Assembly: GCF_004022265.1 (NCBI RefSeq)
Contig: NZ_SAVB01000005.1
Span: 142,877 to 206,876 of the forward strand
Reading direction: 5' to 3'
DNA: 64,000 nucleotides
Source of the DNA: Paenirhodobacter ferrireducens
GTDB taxonomy: Bacteria; Pseudomonadota; Alphaproteobacteria; Rhodobacterales; Rhodobacteraceae
Positions 35,009-45,386 of this stretch are shown here, piece by piece; the first letter of the stretch is position 1, and each line of letters opens with the position of its first letter. The translations under genes were made by a program, and so were the position numbers. Below the pieces are notes generated by a model that saw nothing but the letters and a program-made list of their open reading frames with translations, was not told the DNA's origin and did not search any database.

Positions 35009-36796
35009 ATGGCACGCAGACCGCAAGCCCCGATCGAGGACCGGCCCACCACGAAACGCATCGGCGCGCTGAGGGGGCTTGCTCCCTTCGTGCGGCCCTA
35101 TCGCGGCACCGCTGCCGCGGCGCTTGCGGCGCTTGTCCTCACCGCCTCGATCAGCCTGATCCTGCCGATCGCGGTGCGCCGCGTCGTCGACGGCTTCCAG
35201 CAGGGGGCCGAGCTGCTCGACCAGTATTTCGGGGCGGCCCTCGTCATCGCGGCATTGCTCGCGATCGGCACCGGGCTGCGCTATGCCCTTGTCACCCGCT
35301 TCGGCGAGCGCGTCGTGGCCGATATCCGCAAGGCGGTGTTCGGCCGGGTGATCGGCATGTCGCCCTCGTTCTTCGAACGGATTCTGACCGGCGAGATCAT
35401 CTCGCGCATCACCACCGACACCACGCTGATCCTCTCGGTCATCGGCTCCTCGGTCTCGGTCGCGCTGCGCAACGTGCTGATCCTGATCGGCGGCCTGCTG
35501 ATGCTGCTCGTCACCTCGGCCAAGCTGACCGGGCTGGTGCTGCTGGTGGTGCCGCTCGTCGTGGTGCCGATCGTGGTGATGGGGCGGCGGTTGCGCGTTC
35601 TCGGCCGCGAGAACCAGGACTGGATCGCCGCCTCCTCGGCCTCGGCCTCGGAGGCGCTGCTGTCGGCGCAGACGGTGCAGGCCTTCACCCACGAGGCGCT
35701 GACCCGGCGCGCCTTCTCGGACGTGACCGAGAAAAGCTATGACTCGGCGCGGCGGCGGATCAGCACCCGCGCGCTGATGACGGTGATCGTGATCTTCCTC
35801 GTCTTCGCGGGCGTCGTCGGCGTGCTGTGGGTCGGTGCGCGCGACGTGCGCGGCGGCGCGATGTCGGTGGGCGAGCTGGTGCAGTTCGTGATCTATGCGG
35901 TGATGGTCGCGGGCTCGGTCGGGGCGCTCTCCGAGATCTGGGGCGAGCTGCAGCGTGCCGCGGGCGCGACCGAGCGCCTGGTCGAGCTGCTCTCGGCCCA
36001 TGACAGCGTCACCGACCCCGAGCATCCGGTGCCGCTGCCGATGCCGGCGAAGGGGGCGATCCGCTTCGAGGATGTCAGCTTCCACTACCCCTCGCGGCCC
36101 GAGACCTCGGCGCTCGATCATGTCGAGCTGGCGATCAATCCGGGCGAGACGGTGGCCCTCGTCGGCCCCTCGGGGGCGGGCAAGACCACCGTCGTGCAGC
36201 TGATCCAGCGGTTCTGGGACCCGGAGACGGGCCGCGTCACCATCGACGGCTATGACCTGCGCAGCCTGGCGCGCGCCGACTTCCGCCGTGCCATCGCGCT
36301 CGTGCCGCAGGACCCGGTGATCTTCGCGGCCTCGGCGCGCGAGAACATCCGCTTCGGCCGGCCCGAGGCGACGGATGCCGAGGTCGAGGAGGCCGCGCGG
36401 GCGGCCCATGCCTGGGACTTCCTGACCGCGCTGCCGCAGGGCTTCGACACCTATGTGGGCGAGCGCGGCGTGATGCTGTCGGGCGGGCAGAAGCAGCGCA
36501 TCGCCATCGCCCGCGCGATCCTGCGCGACGCGCCGATCCTGCTGCTCGACGAGGCGACCTCGGCCCTTGATGCGGCTTCCGAGCGCGAGGTGCAGGCGGC
36601 GGTCGACCGGCTCTCGGTCGGGCGCACCACGGTGATCGTGGCGCACCGTCTGGCCACGGTGAAGAAGGCGCACCGGATCGTCGTCTTCGACGAGGGCCGG
36701 ATCGTCGCCCAGGGCACGCACGAGGAACTGGTGGCCCAGGGCGGGCTTTATGCCGAGCTTGCGAAACTGCAGTTCACCGACGGCACCGCCCTCTGA
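35009..36796 (+). CDS. ABC exporter with fused membrane and ATPase domains
   Basis: A 595-residue half-transporter. Residues about 25-320 are the six-helix type I exporter domain; residues about 345-590 are the ATPase with Walker A GPSGAGKTT, signature LSGGQKQR, Walker B LLLDEATSALD and H-loop VAHR. It would act as a homodimer in the inner membrane, exporting lipid, peptide or drug; sequence alone does not separate MsbA-like from multidrug types. A GAAGGGAGAG site precedes the ATG. No adjacent partner gene was seen. Confidence 0.9.
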   Translation: MARRPQAPIEDRPTTKRIGALRGLAPFVRPYRGTAAAALAALVLTASISLILPIAVRRVVDGFQQGAELLDQYFGAALVIAALLAIGTGLRYALVTRFGERVVADIRKAVFGRVIGMSPSFFERILTGEIISRITTDTTLILSVIGSSVSVALRNVLILIGGLLMLLVTSAKLTGLVLLVVPLVVVPIVVMGRRLRVLGRENQDWIAASSASASEALLSAQTVQAFTHEALTRRAFSDVTEKSYDSARRRISTRALMTVIVIFLVFAGVVGVLWVGARDVRGGAMSVGELVQFVIYAVMVAGSVGALSEIWGELQRAAGATERLVELLSAHDSVTDPEHPVPLPMPAKGAIRFEDVSFHYPSRPETSALDHVELAINPGETVALVGPSGAGKTTVVQLIQRFWDPETGRVTIDGYDLRSLARADFRRAIALVPQDPVIFAASARENIRFGRPEATDAEVEEAARAAHAWDFLTALPQGFDTYVGERGVMLSGGQKQRIAIARAILRDAPILLLDEATSALDAASEREVQAAVDRLSVGRTTVIVAHRLATVKKAHRIVVFDEGRIVAQGTHEELVAQGGLYAELAKLQFTDGTAL

Positions 36797-36922
36797 GGGC
36801 GGTTATCCGCCGGGCTGCGGCCGCACCCCGGTTTTTCCCCCTGTCGCCCTTGTGCGTTCCGGGGCAGGCTGGTCCCCGTGCCCGGCCTGTGCCGGGGGCG
36901 CGGACTGGCAGAGGAGAGAGAC

Positions 36923-37366
36923 ATGGGCCTGTGGAATTTCGTGAAGGACGCCGGAAAATCACTGTTTGGCGGCAAGGCGGAGGCCGCCGAGGCGCCGAAG
37001 GCCGAGGTGCTGAAAGCCGAGCTGAAGGACCTCGGCCTCGACACCAGCGGCGTTGACCTGAAGGTCGAGGGCGACAAGGTCACCGTTTCGGGCAAGGCGG
37101 TCGATGCGGCGACGAAGGAAAAGATCATTCTGGCGGTCGGCAATGTCGGCGGCGTCGCGCAGGTCGAGACCGATCACGACGAAGACACGCAGGAGGCGGT
37201 CTTCCACACCGTGGAAAAGGGCGACACGCTGTCCGCGATCGCGAAGAAATATCTCGGCAACGCCAGCCGCTATCCCGAGATTTTCGAGGCGAACAAGCCG
37301 ATGCTAAGCCATCCCGACAAGATCTATCCGGGCCAGATGTTGCGCATCCCCGGCGCCAAGGCCTGA
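36923..37366 (+). CDS. BON and LysM domain protein (Kbp/YgaU-like)
   Basis: A 147-residue protein. Residues about 28-85 form a BON domain (VDLKVEGDKVTVSGKAVD), and residues about 95-145 form a LysM domain (FHTVEKGDTLSAIAKKYLG). There is no signal peptide, so it should be cytoplasmic. Length and domain order match E. coli Kbp (YgaU), a K+-binding protein, and the layout is common in Proteobacteria. Potassium binding here is inference. A GAGGAGAGAG site precedes the ATG. Confidence 0.87.
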   Translation: MGLWNFVKDAGKSLFGGKAEAAEAPKAEVLKAELKDLGLDTSGVDLKVEGDKVTVSGKAVDAATKEKIILAVGNVGGVAQVETDHDEDTQEAVFHTVEKGDTLSAIAKKYLGNASRYPEIFEANKPMLSHPDKIYPGQMLRIPGAKA

Positions 37367-37418
37367 GCCGGGCGCGGGGCCTCCGTCCGCGCCGCAGGCG
37401 GGCGGAGCCCTTCCCTCG

Positions 37419-37437
37419 CGTCATGGCTGCCATGACG
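37419..37437. promoter_or_regulatory. 19-bp palindrome upstream of acyl-CoA synthetase gene
   Basis: CGTCATGGC-T-GCCATGACG is a perfect 9-bp inverted repeat around one central base, about 95 bp before the acyl-CoA synthetase start. It is a likely operator for a dimeric repressor; TetR-type regulators of fatty acid genes use sites of this kind, but the regulator is not identified. An imperfect GC-rich hairpin at about 37377-37412 just before it may end the upstream transcript. Confidence 0.55.
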
Positions 37438-37530
37438 TGACGTTTTGGTAAGCCTTGCCCTTGCCGCCTATCGGCGCTTTGACGCATTCTGCGGGCGAGG
37501 CCCGAGGAGGAACGGGCAGGGGAGGTTGAA

Positions 37531-39423
37531 ATGTCGGAAATCTATGCCACGGTTGCGGATCGTGATCGTATCGAGCGCGAGATGCCCTGGGCAGAACGCG
37601 ACACTGCGAAGACGCTCTATGAATTCCTGACGCGGACGAAAGAGCGCCACGGCGCGCGTCCGGCGCTGTCGTTCCAGCTGTTCTCGGATCCGCAGACACC
37701 GGCACAGACGCTGAGCTGGGCGGCGCTCCATGCCCGGGTGACGCAGGCCGCGAACCTGCTGCGCAGCCTTGGCGTCGGCGAGGGCGACACGGTGGCCTAC
37801 ATGCTGCCGAACTGCCTCGAGACCGCGATCACGCTGCTGGCCGGGGCGACGGCGGGCATCGTCAACCCGATCAATCCACTCCTCGAAGCCGAGCAGATCT
37901 CGGCGATCCTGCGCGAGACCAAGGCCAAGGTGCTGGTCACGCTCAAGGCCTTCCCGAAGACCGACGTGGCGCAGAAGGCGGCCGAGGCGGTGAAGTTCGC
38001 GCCGAACGTGCAGACGGTGCTCGAGATCGACCTGAACCGCTATCTCGCGCCGCCGAAAAGCTGGATCGTCCCCTTCCTGCGTCCGAAGGTCGAGACCCGC
38101 CACCACGCCGACGTCTTCGATTTCAACCGCGAATGCGCGAAGATGCCGGGTGACCGGCTGACCTTCGCCGACAGCACCGGCGACCGGGTCGCGGCCTATT
38201 TCCACACCGGCGGCACCACCGGCATGCCGAAGGTGGCGCAGCATAAGTATTCGGGGATGATCTACAACGGCTGGCTCGGCGGCACGCTGCTCTTCGACGA
38301 GACCGACGTGATGATCTGCCCCTTGCCGCTGTTTCATGTCTTCGCCGCCTATCCGATCATGATGTCGGCGATCGCGGCCGGGTCGCATGTGGTGATGCCG
38401 ACGCCCGCGGGCTATCGCGGCGAGGGTGTCTTCGACAATTTCTGGAAGCTGGTCGAGCGCTGGCAGGTCACTTTCCTGATCACCGTGCCGACGGCGATTT
38501 CGGCGCTGATGCAGCGGCCGGTGAATGCCGATATCTCCTCGCTGCGCACCGCGATCTCGGGCTCGGCGGCGCTGCCGGTCGAGCTTTACAACCGCTTCCG
38601 CGAGGCGACCGGGGTCGAGGTCTGCGAGGGCTACGGGCTGACCGAGGCGACCTGCCTCGTCGCGGTGAACCCGCCTGACGGCAAGAAGAAGGTGGGCTCG
38701 GTCGGCCTGCCGCTGCCCTACACCCATGTGCGGATCCTGCGCCGGGTGAACCACGAATACATCGAATGCGGCATCGATGAGGTCGGCGAGATCTGCGTCG
38801 CCAACCCGGGCGTGTTCGAGGGCTCGACCTATACCGAGCCGGACAAGAACCACGATCTGTTCGCCGAGGACCGCTTCCTGCGCACCGGCGACCTCGGGCG
38901 CCTGGATGGGGACGGCTATCTGTGGATCACCGGCCGCGCGAAGGACCTGATCATCCGCGGCGGGCACAACATCGACCCGGCCGAGATCGAGGAGGCGCTG
39001 CTCAGCCATCCGGCGGTGGCCTTCGCCGGCGCCATCGGCCAGCCTGACAGCTTCGCGGGCGAGCTTCCCTGCGCCTATGTCGAGCTGGTGGCGGGCGCCG
39101 AGGTGACCGAGGCCGAGATCATGGCCCATGCGAAGAAGCACATCCACGAGCGCGCCGCGATCCCGAAGCATATCGAGATCATGGCGGAACTGCCGAAGAC
39201 CGCGGTCGGCAAGATCTTCAAGCCCGACCTGCGCAAGCGTGCGATCCAGCGGGTGCTGGACGGGGCGCTGAAGGAGGCGGCGATCGCCGCCCATGTCGTC
39301 TCGGTGATCGAGGACAAGAAACGTGGTCTGGTCGCCCAGATCGCCACCACCGGCGCGGTCGAAGACGAGGCGATCAAGCACCGGCTCGGCGAGTTCACCG
39401 TGCCCTGGGAATGGGCGAAGTAA
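37531..39423 (+). CDS. Acyl-CoA synthetase (AMP-forming, ANL superfamily)
   Basis: A 630-residue AMP-dependent acyl-CoA ligase. The ATP-binding P-loop is HTGGTTGMPKVAQHK, the adenylate motif is YGLTEATC, and the hinge and C-terminal domain contain RTGDLGRLD, GRAKDLIIRGGHNIDPAEIEE and the catalytic Lys in PKTAVGKIFK. It activates a carboxylic acid, most likely a fatty acid, to its CoA thioester. The length and the long insert between residues 145 and 200 fit a FadD-like clade, but chain length cannot be read from the sequence. A GGGGAGG site and a palindromic operator candidate lie upstream. Confidence 0.87.
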   Translation: MSEIYATVADRDRIEREMPWAERDTAKTLYEFLTRTKERHGARPALSFQLFSDPQTPAQTLSWAALHARVTQAANLLRSLGVGEGDTVAYMLPNCLETAITLLAGATAGIVNPINPLLEAEQISAILRETKAKVLVTLKAFPKTDVAQKAAEAVKFAPNVQTVLEIDLNRYLAPPKSWIVPFLRPKVETRHHADVFDFNRECAKMPGDRLTFADSTGDRVAAYFHTGGTTGMPKVAQHKYSGMIYNGWLGGTLLFDETDVMICPLPLFHVFAAYPIMMSAIAAGSHVVMPTPAGYRGEGVFDNFWKLVERWQVTFLITVPTAISALMQRPVNADISSLRTAISGSAALPVELYNRFREATGVEVCEGYGLTEATCLVAVNPPDGKKKVGSVGLPLPYTHVRILRRVNHEYIECGIDEVGEICVANPGVFEGSTYTEPDKNHDLFAEDRFLRTGDLGRLDGDGYLWITGRAKDLIIRGGHNIDPAEIEEALLSHPAVAFAGAIGQPDSFAGELPCAYVELVAGAEVTEAEIMAHAKKHIHERAAIPKHIEIMAELPKTAVGKIFKPDLRKRAIQRVLDGALKEAAIAAHVVSVIEDKKRGLVAQIATTGAVEDEAIKHRLGEFTVPWEWAK

Positions 39424-39475
39424 GCGCCGGATGACTGCGGGCGGGCCAAGGGGGCCGCCCTTTTCCTGTGCGCCC

Positions 39476-40459
39476 TCAGCCGCCGAGATCGGCCAGGGTG
39501 CTGCGCTGTGCGATCACCTTGCCCGCACGCAGGAGGCTCGCCTCGGCGCGGTAGGTGCCGGCCGGGAAGCCGGCCGCGGGAGCCTTGCGCCCGGCATAGC
39601 CGAGAAACAGCGCCTGCCCCTTCTTGAGCGGCCTCTCCTGCTCGAAGCGGAACCCCGCGGGGCCGTCGATGACAAAGCGCAGCACGTCGCCGGTCACGCT
39701 TTCCCAGCCATAGGCCCACAGCAGCAGCGCCCCGGCATCGGCCGGCAACCGCGTCGCGGGCGGTAGCCCGGCCCGGACCGCACCGTAATCGGGAGGGGCG
39801 ATGGCGAGCCCCGTCTCGAGCAGGCCGCCGGGGCGGTAGGGCAGGGCGCTGCCCCACAGGCCGGTCTGCGCCACGGGGGTGCAACTCGCGTCGTGGGCGG
39901 GCCGGAACGGGTCGACCGGCGTGCCGTTCTCGCGCAGCGTCAGGTGCAGGTGCGGGAACTCGGCCAGACCCGACATGCCCACGAGGCCGAGCGGCGTGCC
40001 CGCCGCAACCGTCTCGCCCGGCTGCACCCGGATCGAGCCGCGCTTCAGGTGGCAATATTGCGTCTGCCAGCCTGCGCCATGCTCGATCAGCACGCCGTTG
40101 CCGCATTCCTTGCCCTTCACGCTCGCGCCGGCAAGCAGCGCGCCGTCGGCCTCGCCGTCGCGCACCGCGCGCACCCGTCCGGGTGCGGCCGCCAGCACCG
40201 CGACGCCCGCCGCCATCGCGGCGCGGGTGGGCAGGGCGAAATCGGTGCCGTCATGGCCCTCGTAGGTGACGGCGCCACAGCTGTAGTCCCGCACCCCCGG
40301 GCCCGGGTCGCGGTCGGGGTAATGCTGGATGTAGCAGGTCTCGCCCAGCCTGCAGTCGATCGGCAGGGCCAGCGTGATGTCCCCGGCCCGTGTGGCCGGG
40401 GCAAGAAAAATCCCGGCCCCGAGGATCAGGGCCGGGATCGGATGGGGCAGGCGCTGCAT
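39476..40459 (-). CDS. M23 family peptidase (LytM-type), secreted
   Basis: A 327-residue protein. The signal peptide ends near ATRAGD (about residue 25). The peptidase domain has the zinc ligands in GHDGTDFALP (HxxxD) and EFPHLHLTL (HxH). The C-terminal 130 residues are a beta-rich domain without a known name. Such peptidases cut peptidoglycan cross-links in the periplasm, or act as non-catalytic activators; here the zinc residues are present. It begins 3 bp after the clpA stop, so it is in the clpA transcript. Confidence 0.87.
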   Translation of the reverse strand: MQRLPHPIPALILGAGIFLAPATRAGDITLALPIDCRLGETCYIQHYPDRDPGPGVRDYSCGAVTYEGHDGTDFALPTRAAMAAGVAVLAAAPGRVRAVRDGEADGALLAGASVKGKECGNGVLIEHGAGWQTQYCHLKRGSIRVQPGETVAAGTPLGLVGMSGLAEFPHLHLTLRENGTPVDPFRPAHDASCTPVAQTGLWGSALPYRPGGLLETGLAIAPPDYGAVRAGLPPATRLPADAGALLLWAYGWESVTGDVLRFVIDGPAGFRFEQERPLKKGQALFLGYAGRKAPAAGFPAGTYRAEASLLRAGKVIAQRSTLADLGG

Positions 40460-40462
40460 CGC

Positions 40463-42784
40463 TCAGCCGGCGGGCAGCAGGCGCGGTTTCGCCTCGCCGG
40501 TCAGGCGCGGCTTGCCGGGTTCCTCGACGTCGAGGACGATGGCGTCGTCCCTGACCCCGATGAAGACCATGCCGCCCTTGGTCAGCTTGCCGAAGAGCAG
40601 TTCCTCGGCGAGCGGCTTCTTGATGTATTCCTGGATCACGCGGCCAAGCGGGCGCGCCCCCATCTTGTCGTCATAGCCGCGCTCGGCGAGCCAGTTCGCC
40701 GCCTCGGGGCTCAGCTCGATATGCACGTTGCGGTCGATCAGCTGCGCCTCGAGTTGCAGCACGAACTTGTCGACCACCTGCAGGATCACGTCACGCGACA
40801 GCGGCGCGAAGCTGACCACGGCATCGAGACGGTTGCGGAACTCGGGCGTGAAGGTGCGCTCGATCGCCGCCGTGTCCTCGCCCTCGCGCCGGTCACGGCC
40901 GAAGCCGATCGCCGCCTTGGCCTGTTCCGAGGCGCCCGCGTTCGAGGTCATGATCAGGATCACGTTGCGGAAGTCCACCGTCCGGCCGTTGTGGTCGGTC
41001 AGCTTGCCGTGGTCCATCACCTGCAGCAGGATGTTGTAGACATCCGGGTGTGCCTTCTCGATCTCGTCGAGCAGCAGCACGCAATGCGGGTGCTGGTCGA
41101 CGCCATCGGTCAGCATGCCGCCCTGATCGAAGCCGACATAGCCCGGAGGGGCGCCGATCAGCCGGCTGACGGCGTGCTTCTCCATGTATTCCGACATGTC
41201 GAAGCGCAGCAGCTCCACACCAAGCGTGTCGGCCAGCTGCTTCGCCACCTCGGTCTTGCCGACGCCGGTCGGACCCGCGAAGAGATAGTTGCCGATCGGC
41301 TTTTCCGGCTCGCGCAGGCCCGCGCGGCTGAGCTTGATCGCCGAGGCGAGCACCTCGATCGCCTTGTCCTGGCCGAAGACGACGCGCTTGAGCGTCTTCT
41401 CCAGATCGCGCAGCACCTCGGCATCGCCCTTCGAGACGGTCTTCGGCGGGATCCGGGCGATCTTCGCCACCACCGCCTCGATCTCCTTCGGGCCCAGCGT
41501 CTTGCGCCGCTTGCTCTCGCTCAGCAGATGCTGGGCGGCGCCGGCCTCGTCGATCACGTCGATCGCCTTGTCGGGCAGCTTGCGGTCATGGATGTAGCGC
41601 GCCGACAGCTCCACCGCCGCCTTGATCGCGTCGTTGGTATAGCGGATGTCGTGGTGCTTCTCGAAATAGGGCTTCAGACCCATCAGGATCTTCACCGAAT
41701 CCTGCACCGAGGGCTCGTTCACGTCGATCTTCTGGAACCGGCGGCTGAGCGCGCGGTCCTTCTCGAAGTGCTGGCGGAACTCCTTGTAGGTGGTCGAGCC
41801 CATGCAGCGCAGCTTGCCGCCGGCCAGCGCCGGTTTCAGCAGGTTCGAGGCATCCATCGCCCCGCCCGAGGTCGCGCCGGCGCCGATCACCGTGTGGATC
41901 TCGTCGATGAAGAGGATCGCGTCGGGATGGTCCTCGAGCTCCTTCACCACCGCCTTCAGCCGTTCCTCGAAATCGCCGCGATAGCGGGTGCCGGCCAGAA
42001 GTGCGCCCATGTCGAGCGAGAAGATCGTCGCGCCGGACAGGATCTCGGGCGTCTCGCCGCGGGTGATCTTGAGCGCGAGCCCCTCGGCGATGGCGGTCTT
42101 GCCGACGCCCGGGTCGCCCACCAGCAGCGGGTTGTTCTTGCGCCGGCGGCACAGCACCTGGATCGCGCGCTCGACCTCTTCCTCGCGGCCGATCAGCGGG
42201 TCGATGTCGCCCTTTTGCGACTTCTGGTTCAGGTTGACGCAGTATTTCGCCAGCGCCGATTCCTTCGCCTCGCCGGGCTGGGCGGCCTCGGATTTCTGCT
42301 CGTCCTCGGCGCCGACGACCGGGCGGGCCTCGCCGAAGGCGGGGTCCTTGGCGACGCCATGGGCGATGAAGTTGACCGCGTCGTAGCGGGTCATGTCCTG
42401 CTCCTGCAGGAAGAAGGCGGCGTTGCTCTCGCGTTCGGCAAAGATCGCGACGAGCACATTCGCCCCCGTCACCTCGGTCCGGCCCGAGCTTTGCACATGG
42501 ATCGCGGCGCGCTGGATCACGCGCTGGAAGGCAGCCGTGGGCACGGCCTCCGACCCCTCGACCTCGGTGATCAGGGTCGAGAGGTCGTCGTCGATGAATT
42601 CGTTCAGCGTCTGGCGCAGCTCGTCGAGATCGACGCCGCAGGCGCGCATGACGCGGTTCGCGTCGGGCTCGTCGATCAGGGCGAGCAGGAGGTGCTCGAG
42701 CGTGGCGAGCTCGTGCTTGTGCGAGTTTGCCAGCGCAAGCGCCCCGTGGATGGCTTGTTCGAGCGTGGTCGAGAACGACGGCAT
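40463..42784 (-). CDS. clpA: ATP-dependent Clp protease ATP-binding subunit ClpA
   Basis: A 773-residue ClpA. The N-terminal Clp_N domain (about residues 1-145) is followed by AAA1 with Walker [14 protein letters not shown] and AAA2 with [14 protein letters not shown], and then the C-terminal D2-small domain. The ClpP-binding IGF/L loop is consistent with AKAAIGFG in the second half. ClpA unfolds substrates and feeds them to ClpP. Its usual adaptor gene clpS is not found in the 300 bp upstream, which hold no other gene. Confidence 0.96.
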   Translation of the reverse strand: MPSFSTTLEQAIHGALALANSHKHELATLEHLLLALIDEPDANRVMRACGVDLDELRQTLNEFIDDDLSTLITEVEGSEAVPTAAFQRVIQRAAIHVQSSGRTEVTGANVLVAIFAERESNAAFFLQEQDMTRYDAVNFIAHGVAKDPAFGEARPVVGAEDEQKSEAAQPGEAKESALAKYCVNLNQKSQKGDIDPLIGREEEVERAIQVLCRRRKNNPLLVGDPGVGKTAIAEGLALKITRGETPEILSGATIFSLDMGALLAGTRYRGDFEERLKAVVKELEDHPDAILFIDEIHTVIGAGATSGGAMDASNLLKPALAGGKLRCMGSTTYKEFRQHFEKDRALSRRFQKIDVNEPSVQDSVKILMGLKPYFEKHHDIRYTNDAIKAAVELSARYIHDRKLPDKAIDVIDEAGAAQHLLSESKRRKTLGPKEIEAVVAKIARIPPKTVSKGDAEVLRDLEKTLKRVVFGQDKAIEVLASAIKLSRAGLREPEKPIGNYLFAGPTGVGKTEVAKQLADTLGVELLRFDMSEYMEKHAVSRLIGAPPGYVGFDQGGMLTDGVDQHPHCVLLLDEIEKAHPDVYNILLQVMDHGKLTDHNGRTVDFRNVILIMTSNAGASEQAKAAIGFGRDRREGEDTAAIERTFTPEFRNRLDAVVSFAPLSRDVILQVVDKFVLQLEAQLIDRNVHIELSPEAANWLAERGYDDKMGARPLGRVIQEYIKKPLAEELLFGKLTKGGMVFIGVRDDAIVLDVEEPGKPRLTGEAKPRLLPAG

Positions 42785-43083
42785 ATGGTGCTCCTTTCCT
42801 GCGGTGCGGGGCCTGAGCCCTTTGCTGGCCTTATGGGATTAAAGTTCGGCGGAAATGGCCGCGCTTCAAGCCCTCTTTGCGTAAAAATCACTCACTGTTT
42901 CCGTTCTGCCCGAAAAGTGAACAGGGCCTTCGCCCGATCTCCTGTCCTCAGGGCAGGTGCTCCGCGCGCCGGGGGCCCGGCTACAGGGGCGGAAATCCCG
43001 CGTCAAAGCCAGTTCCGGGTTGAAATAGGGTGGGGGAGGGTTCATTGGAAGGGCCTCTCGATACGGAAAGAACGGAAAGAACG
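42785..43083. other. Intergenic region between clpA and ClC gene
   Basis: These 299 bp separate divergent clpA and ClC genes. They contain an AT-richer stretch near 42885-42910 (GCGTAAAAATCACTC) and no credible coding frame. No clpS gene is present. Promoters for both genes probably lie here, but no clear -35/-10 pair was picked out. Confidence 0.4.
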
Positions 43084-44538
43084 ATGGCCTCCTTCCGGAT
43101 CTCGCGCCTCGCGATGTGGCGTCGCTCGCGGGCGATGAACGCGCCCCGGCTGTGGAAGTCGCGGTTCGTGTTCTGGCTCGGCGCGCTGGCGATCGGCGCG
43201 ATCAGCGCAGGTTTCGCGATCGCGGCCGATTTCGCGCAGAAGACCTTCGCCGCCTTTGCCGCGACCGAGGATTTCCGCCTGGCGCCGCTGATCGTCACTC
43301 CGCTCGGCTTCGTCGCCTGCGCCTGGGTGGCGCGGAGCTGGATCCCGAACTCGCAGGGCTCGGGCATCCCGCAGGCGATGGCGGCGCGGGTGCTGCGTGA
43401 CCTGCCCGACCGCGGCGCGATGCTGAGCCTGAAGATCGCTGTGGGCAAGGTGGCGCTGACCGTGGCCGGCCTGTTTTGCGGCGCCTCGATCGGGCGCGAG
43501 GGGCCGACGGTGCAGGTGGGCGCCTCGATCATGATGGCGGCGGGGCGTTTCGGCGGCATCCCGGCGGGGCGCGGGCTGATCCTTGCAGGCTCGGCCGCGG
43601 GCATCGCGGCGGCCTTCAACACCCCGGTTGCGGGCATCGTCTTCGCGATCGAGGAGATGAGCCGAGCCTACAAGGCGCGCACCAACGGCGTGGTGCTGAT
43701 CACGGTCATCATTGCCGGTCTCTCGTCGCTCGGCATTCTCGGCAACTACACCTATTTCGGCCATTCCGATGCGTTGGCGAATGGCTGGCGCGACTGGGTA
43801 ATGGTGCTGGTCTGCGGCCTCGTCGGCGGTCTGGCGGGGGCGCTGTTCAGCCGCGGCACGATCCTCATCACCCGCCGGCTGCGGCGGTGGCGCTCGGCCT
43901 CGGCCGGGCGCAAGACGGTGATCGTGGCGCTGGTTGCGGGCATCGTCACCGCCGTCGCGGGCGTCGCCTGCGACGGGCTGACCTGGGGCACGGGCTATGA
44001 TGTCGCCCGCGCCGCGATCGAGGGGCAGGCGCCGCCGCCCACCTATTTCCTGGCGAAGCTCGTCGCGACGCTGGCCGCCACCGTCTCGGGGATTCCGGGC
44101 GGGCTGTTCGCGCCCTCGCTTTCGGTCGGGGCCGGGCTTGGGGCCACCGTGGCGCTGATCCTGTCGACCGAGGTGGGCCTTGCCGCGATCCTCGGCATGG
44201 CGGGCTATTTCGCCGGCGTGACGCAGGCGCCGATGACCGCCTTCGTCATCATCATCGAGATGACCGGCAACCACGAGATCATCGTGCCGGTGATGGCGGC
44301 AGCGATGCTCGGCTATGGCACCTCGCGCTTCATCTCGCCCGAGCCGCTCTATGCCACGCTGTCGCGCCTCTTTGTCGCCGATGCGCTGCGCCAGGCCCGC
44401 GCGGCCGGGGCGGCGGGGCGTGCGGCGGCGGCGCAGGAGGTGGCGGCGGTGGCCGAGGCCGAGGCGCTGTTCGAGGACAGCCCTGCGGACGACCGGCCCG
44501 CCGGCGCCGCCGGCAAGGACGGCGACGGGCCGCGCTGA
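43084..44538 (+). CDS. ClC family chloride channel/transporter
   Basis: A 484-residue ClC protein with about 12 membrane helices. The three anion-pore segments are visible: GSGIPQ, GREGPTVQ and GIPGGLFAP. The gating Glu is in GREGP, as in Cl-/H+ antiporters of acid-resistance type; a Tyr equivalent lies in the last region but was not placed with certainty. The C-terminal 60 residues are Ala/Glu-rich and cytosolic, without CBS domains. The start MASFRISRLAMWRRS is chosen over an upstream ATG at 43030. Confidence 0.92.
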   Translation: MASFRISRLAMWRRSRAMNAPRLWKSRFVFWLGALAIGAISAGFAIAADFAQKTFAAFAATEDFRLAPLIVTPLGFVACAWVARSWIPNSQGSGIPQAMAARVLRDLPDRGAMLSLKIAVGKVALTVAGLFCGASIGREGPTVQVGASIMMAAGRFGGIPAGRGLILAGSAAGIAAAFNTPVAGIVFAIEEMSRAYKARTNGVVLITVIIAGLSSLGILGNYTYFGHSDALANGWRDWVMVLVCGLVGGLAGALFSRGTILITRRLRRWRSASAGRKTVIVALVAGIVTAVAGVACDGLTWGTGYDVARAAIEGQAPPPTYFLAKLVATLAATVSGIPGGLFAPSLSVGAGLGATVALILSTEVGLAAILGMAGYFAGVTQAPMTAFVIIIEMTGNHEIIVPVMAAAMLGYGTSRFISPEPLYATLSRLFVADALRQARAAGAAGRAAAAQEVAAVAEAEALFEDSPADDRPAGAAGKDGDGPR

Positions 44539-44554
44539 GCGGCCCGCGGATCGC

Positions 44555-45325
44555 TCAGAACCGGTCCTTGCGCGCCCGCGCCTCGGTGAAGGTGTCAAGC
44601 GCGCTTGCCTCGGGGGGCAGCCCGAGGGCGTGTTTCAGCGCCGGATCGGTCCCGCGCAGGAACGGGTTCGTCGCTTGCTCGAGGTCGAGCCGCGCCGGCA
44701 CCGTCGGCCGCCCCTCGGCGCGCAGCGCCTGCACCTCGGCCATCCGTGCGCGCAGGGCAGGGGCCTCCGGCTCGAGGCTCAGCGCGAAGCGGCCGTTCGC
44801 CTCGGTGTATTCGTGACCTGAGCAGACCAGCGTGTCGTCCGGCAGCGCCGCCATCCGGGTCAGCGTCGCCAGCATCTGCGCCGGGCTGCCCTCGAACAGC
44901 CGTCCGCAGCCCCAGCTCATCAGGCTGTCGCCCGAGAACAGAAGCCCCGCGAGCGGCATGTGAAAGGCGATGTGGCCGAGCGTGTGGCCCGCCGCATCGA
45001 GGATCTCGGTGCGGTGGCCCGCGACCTCGATCACCTGGCCCGGATGCACGGCCTGGGTCAGCGGCGGCAGCCGGTGCGCGTCGGCCGCGGCGCCGATCAC
45101 CGCGGCCCCGGTCGCGCTCGCGAGCGTCGGCACCCCGGCGATGTGGTCGTTGTGGTGGTGAGTGATCAGGATCGTGTCGAGCCGCCAGCCGCGCTCGGTC
45201 AGCAGCTGCTGCACCGGTGCCGCCTCGGGCACGTCGACGACCGCGGTCGTGCCGCTGCCGGCATCGTGCAGCAGATAGGCGTAATTGTCGGCAAGACAGG
45301 GGACGATCAGCAATTCGAGAGTCAT
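44555..45325 (-). CDS. gloB: Hydroxyacylglutathione hydrolase (glyoxalase II)
   Basis: A 256-residue metallo-beta-lactamase-fold hydrolase. Motif [10 protein letters not shown] binds the two metals, with further ligands in [28 protein letters not shown] and [13 protein letters not shown]. The last contains the glyoxalase II-specific C-terminal signature. It hydrolyses S-lactoylglutathione to lactate and glutathione in methylglyoxal detoxification. The start [19 protein letters not shown] is typical. It diverges from the methyltransferase gene. Confidence 0.93.
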   Translation of the reverse strand: MTLELLIVPCLADNYAYLLHDAGSGTTAVVDVPEAAPVQQLLTERGWRLDTILITHHHNDHIAGVPTLASATGAAVIGAAADAHRLPPLTQAVHPGQVIEVAGHRTEILDAAGHTLGHIAFHMPLAGLLFSGDSLMSWGCGRLFEGSPAQMLATLTRMAALPDDTLVCSGHEYTEANGRFALSLEPEAPALRARMAEVQALRAEGRPTVPARLDLEQATNPFLRGTDPALKHALGLPPEASALDTFTEARARKDRF

Positions 45326-45386
45326 GGCTTTTCGTGTCGCATTCGCTATTGTGACCCCAGTTACGCCCGGGGAGGGACCGCACGCA

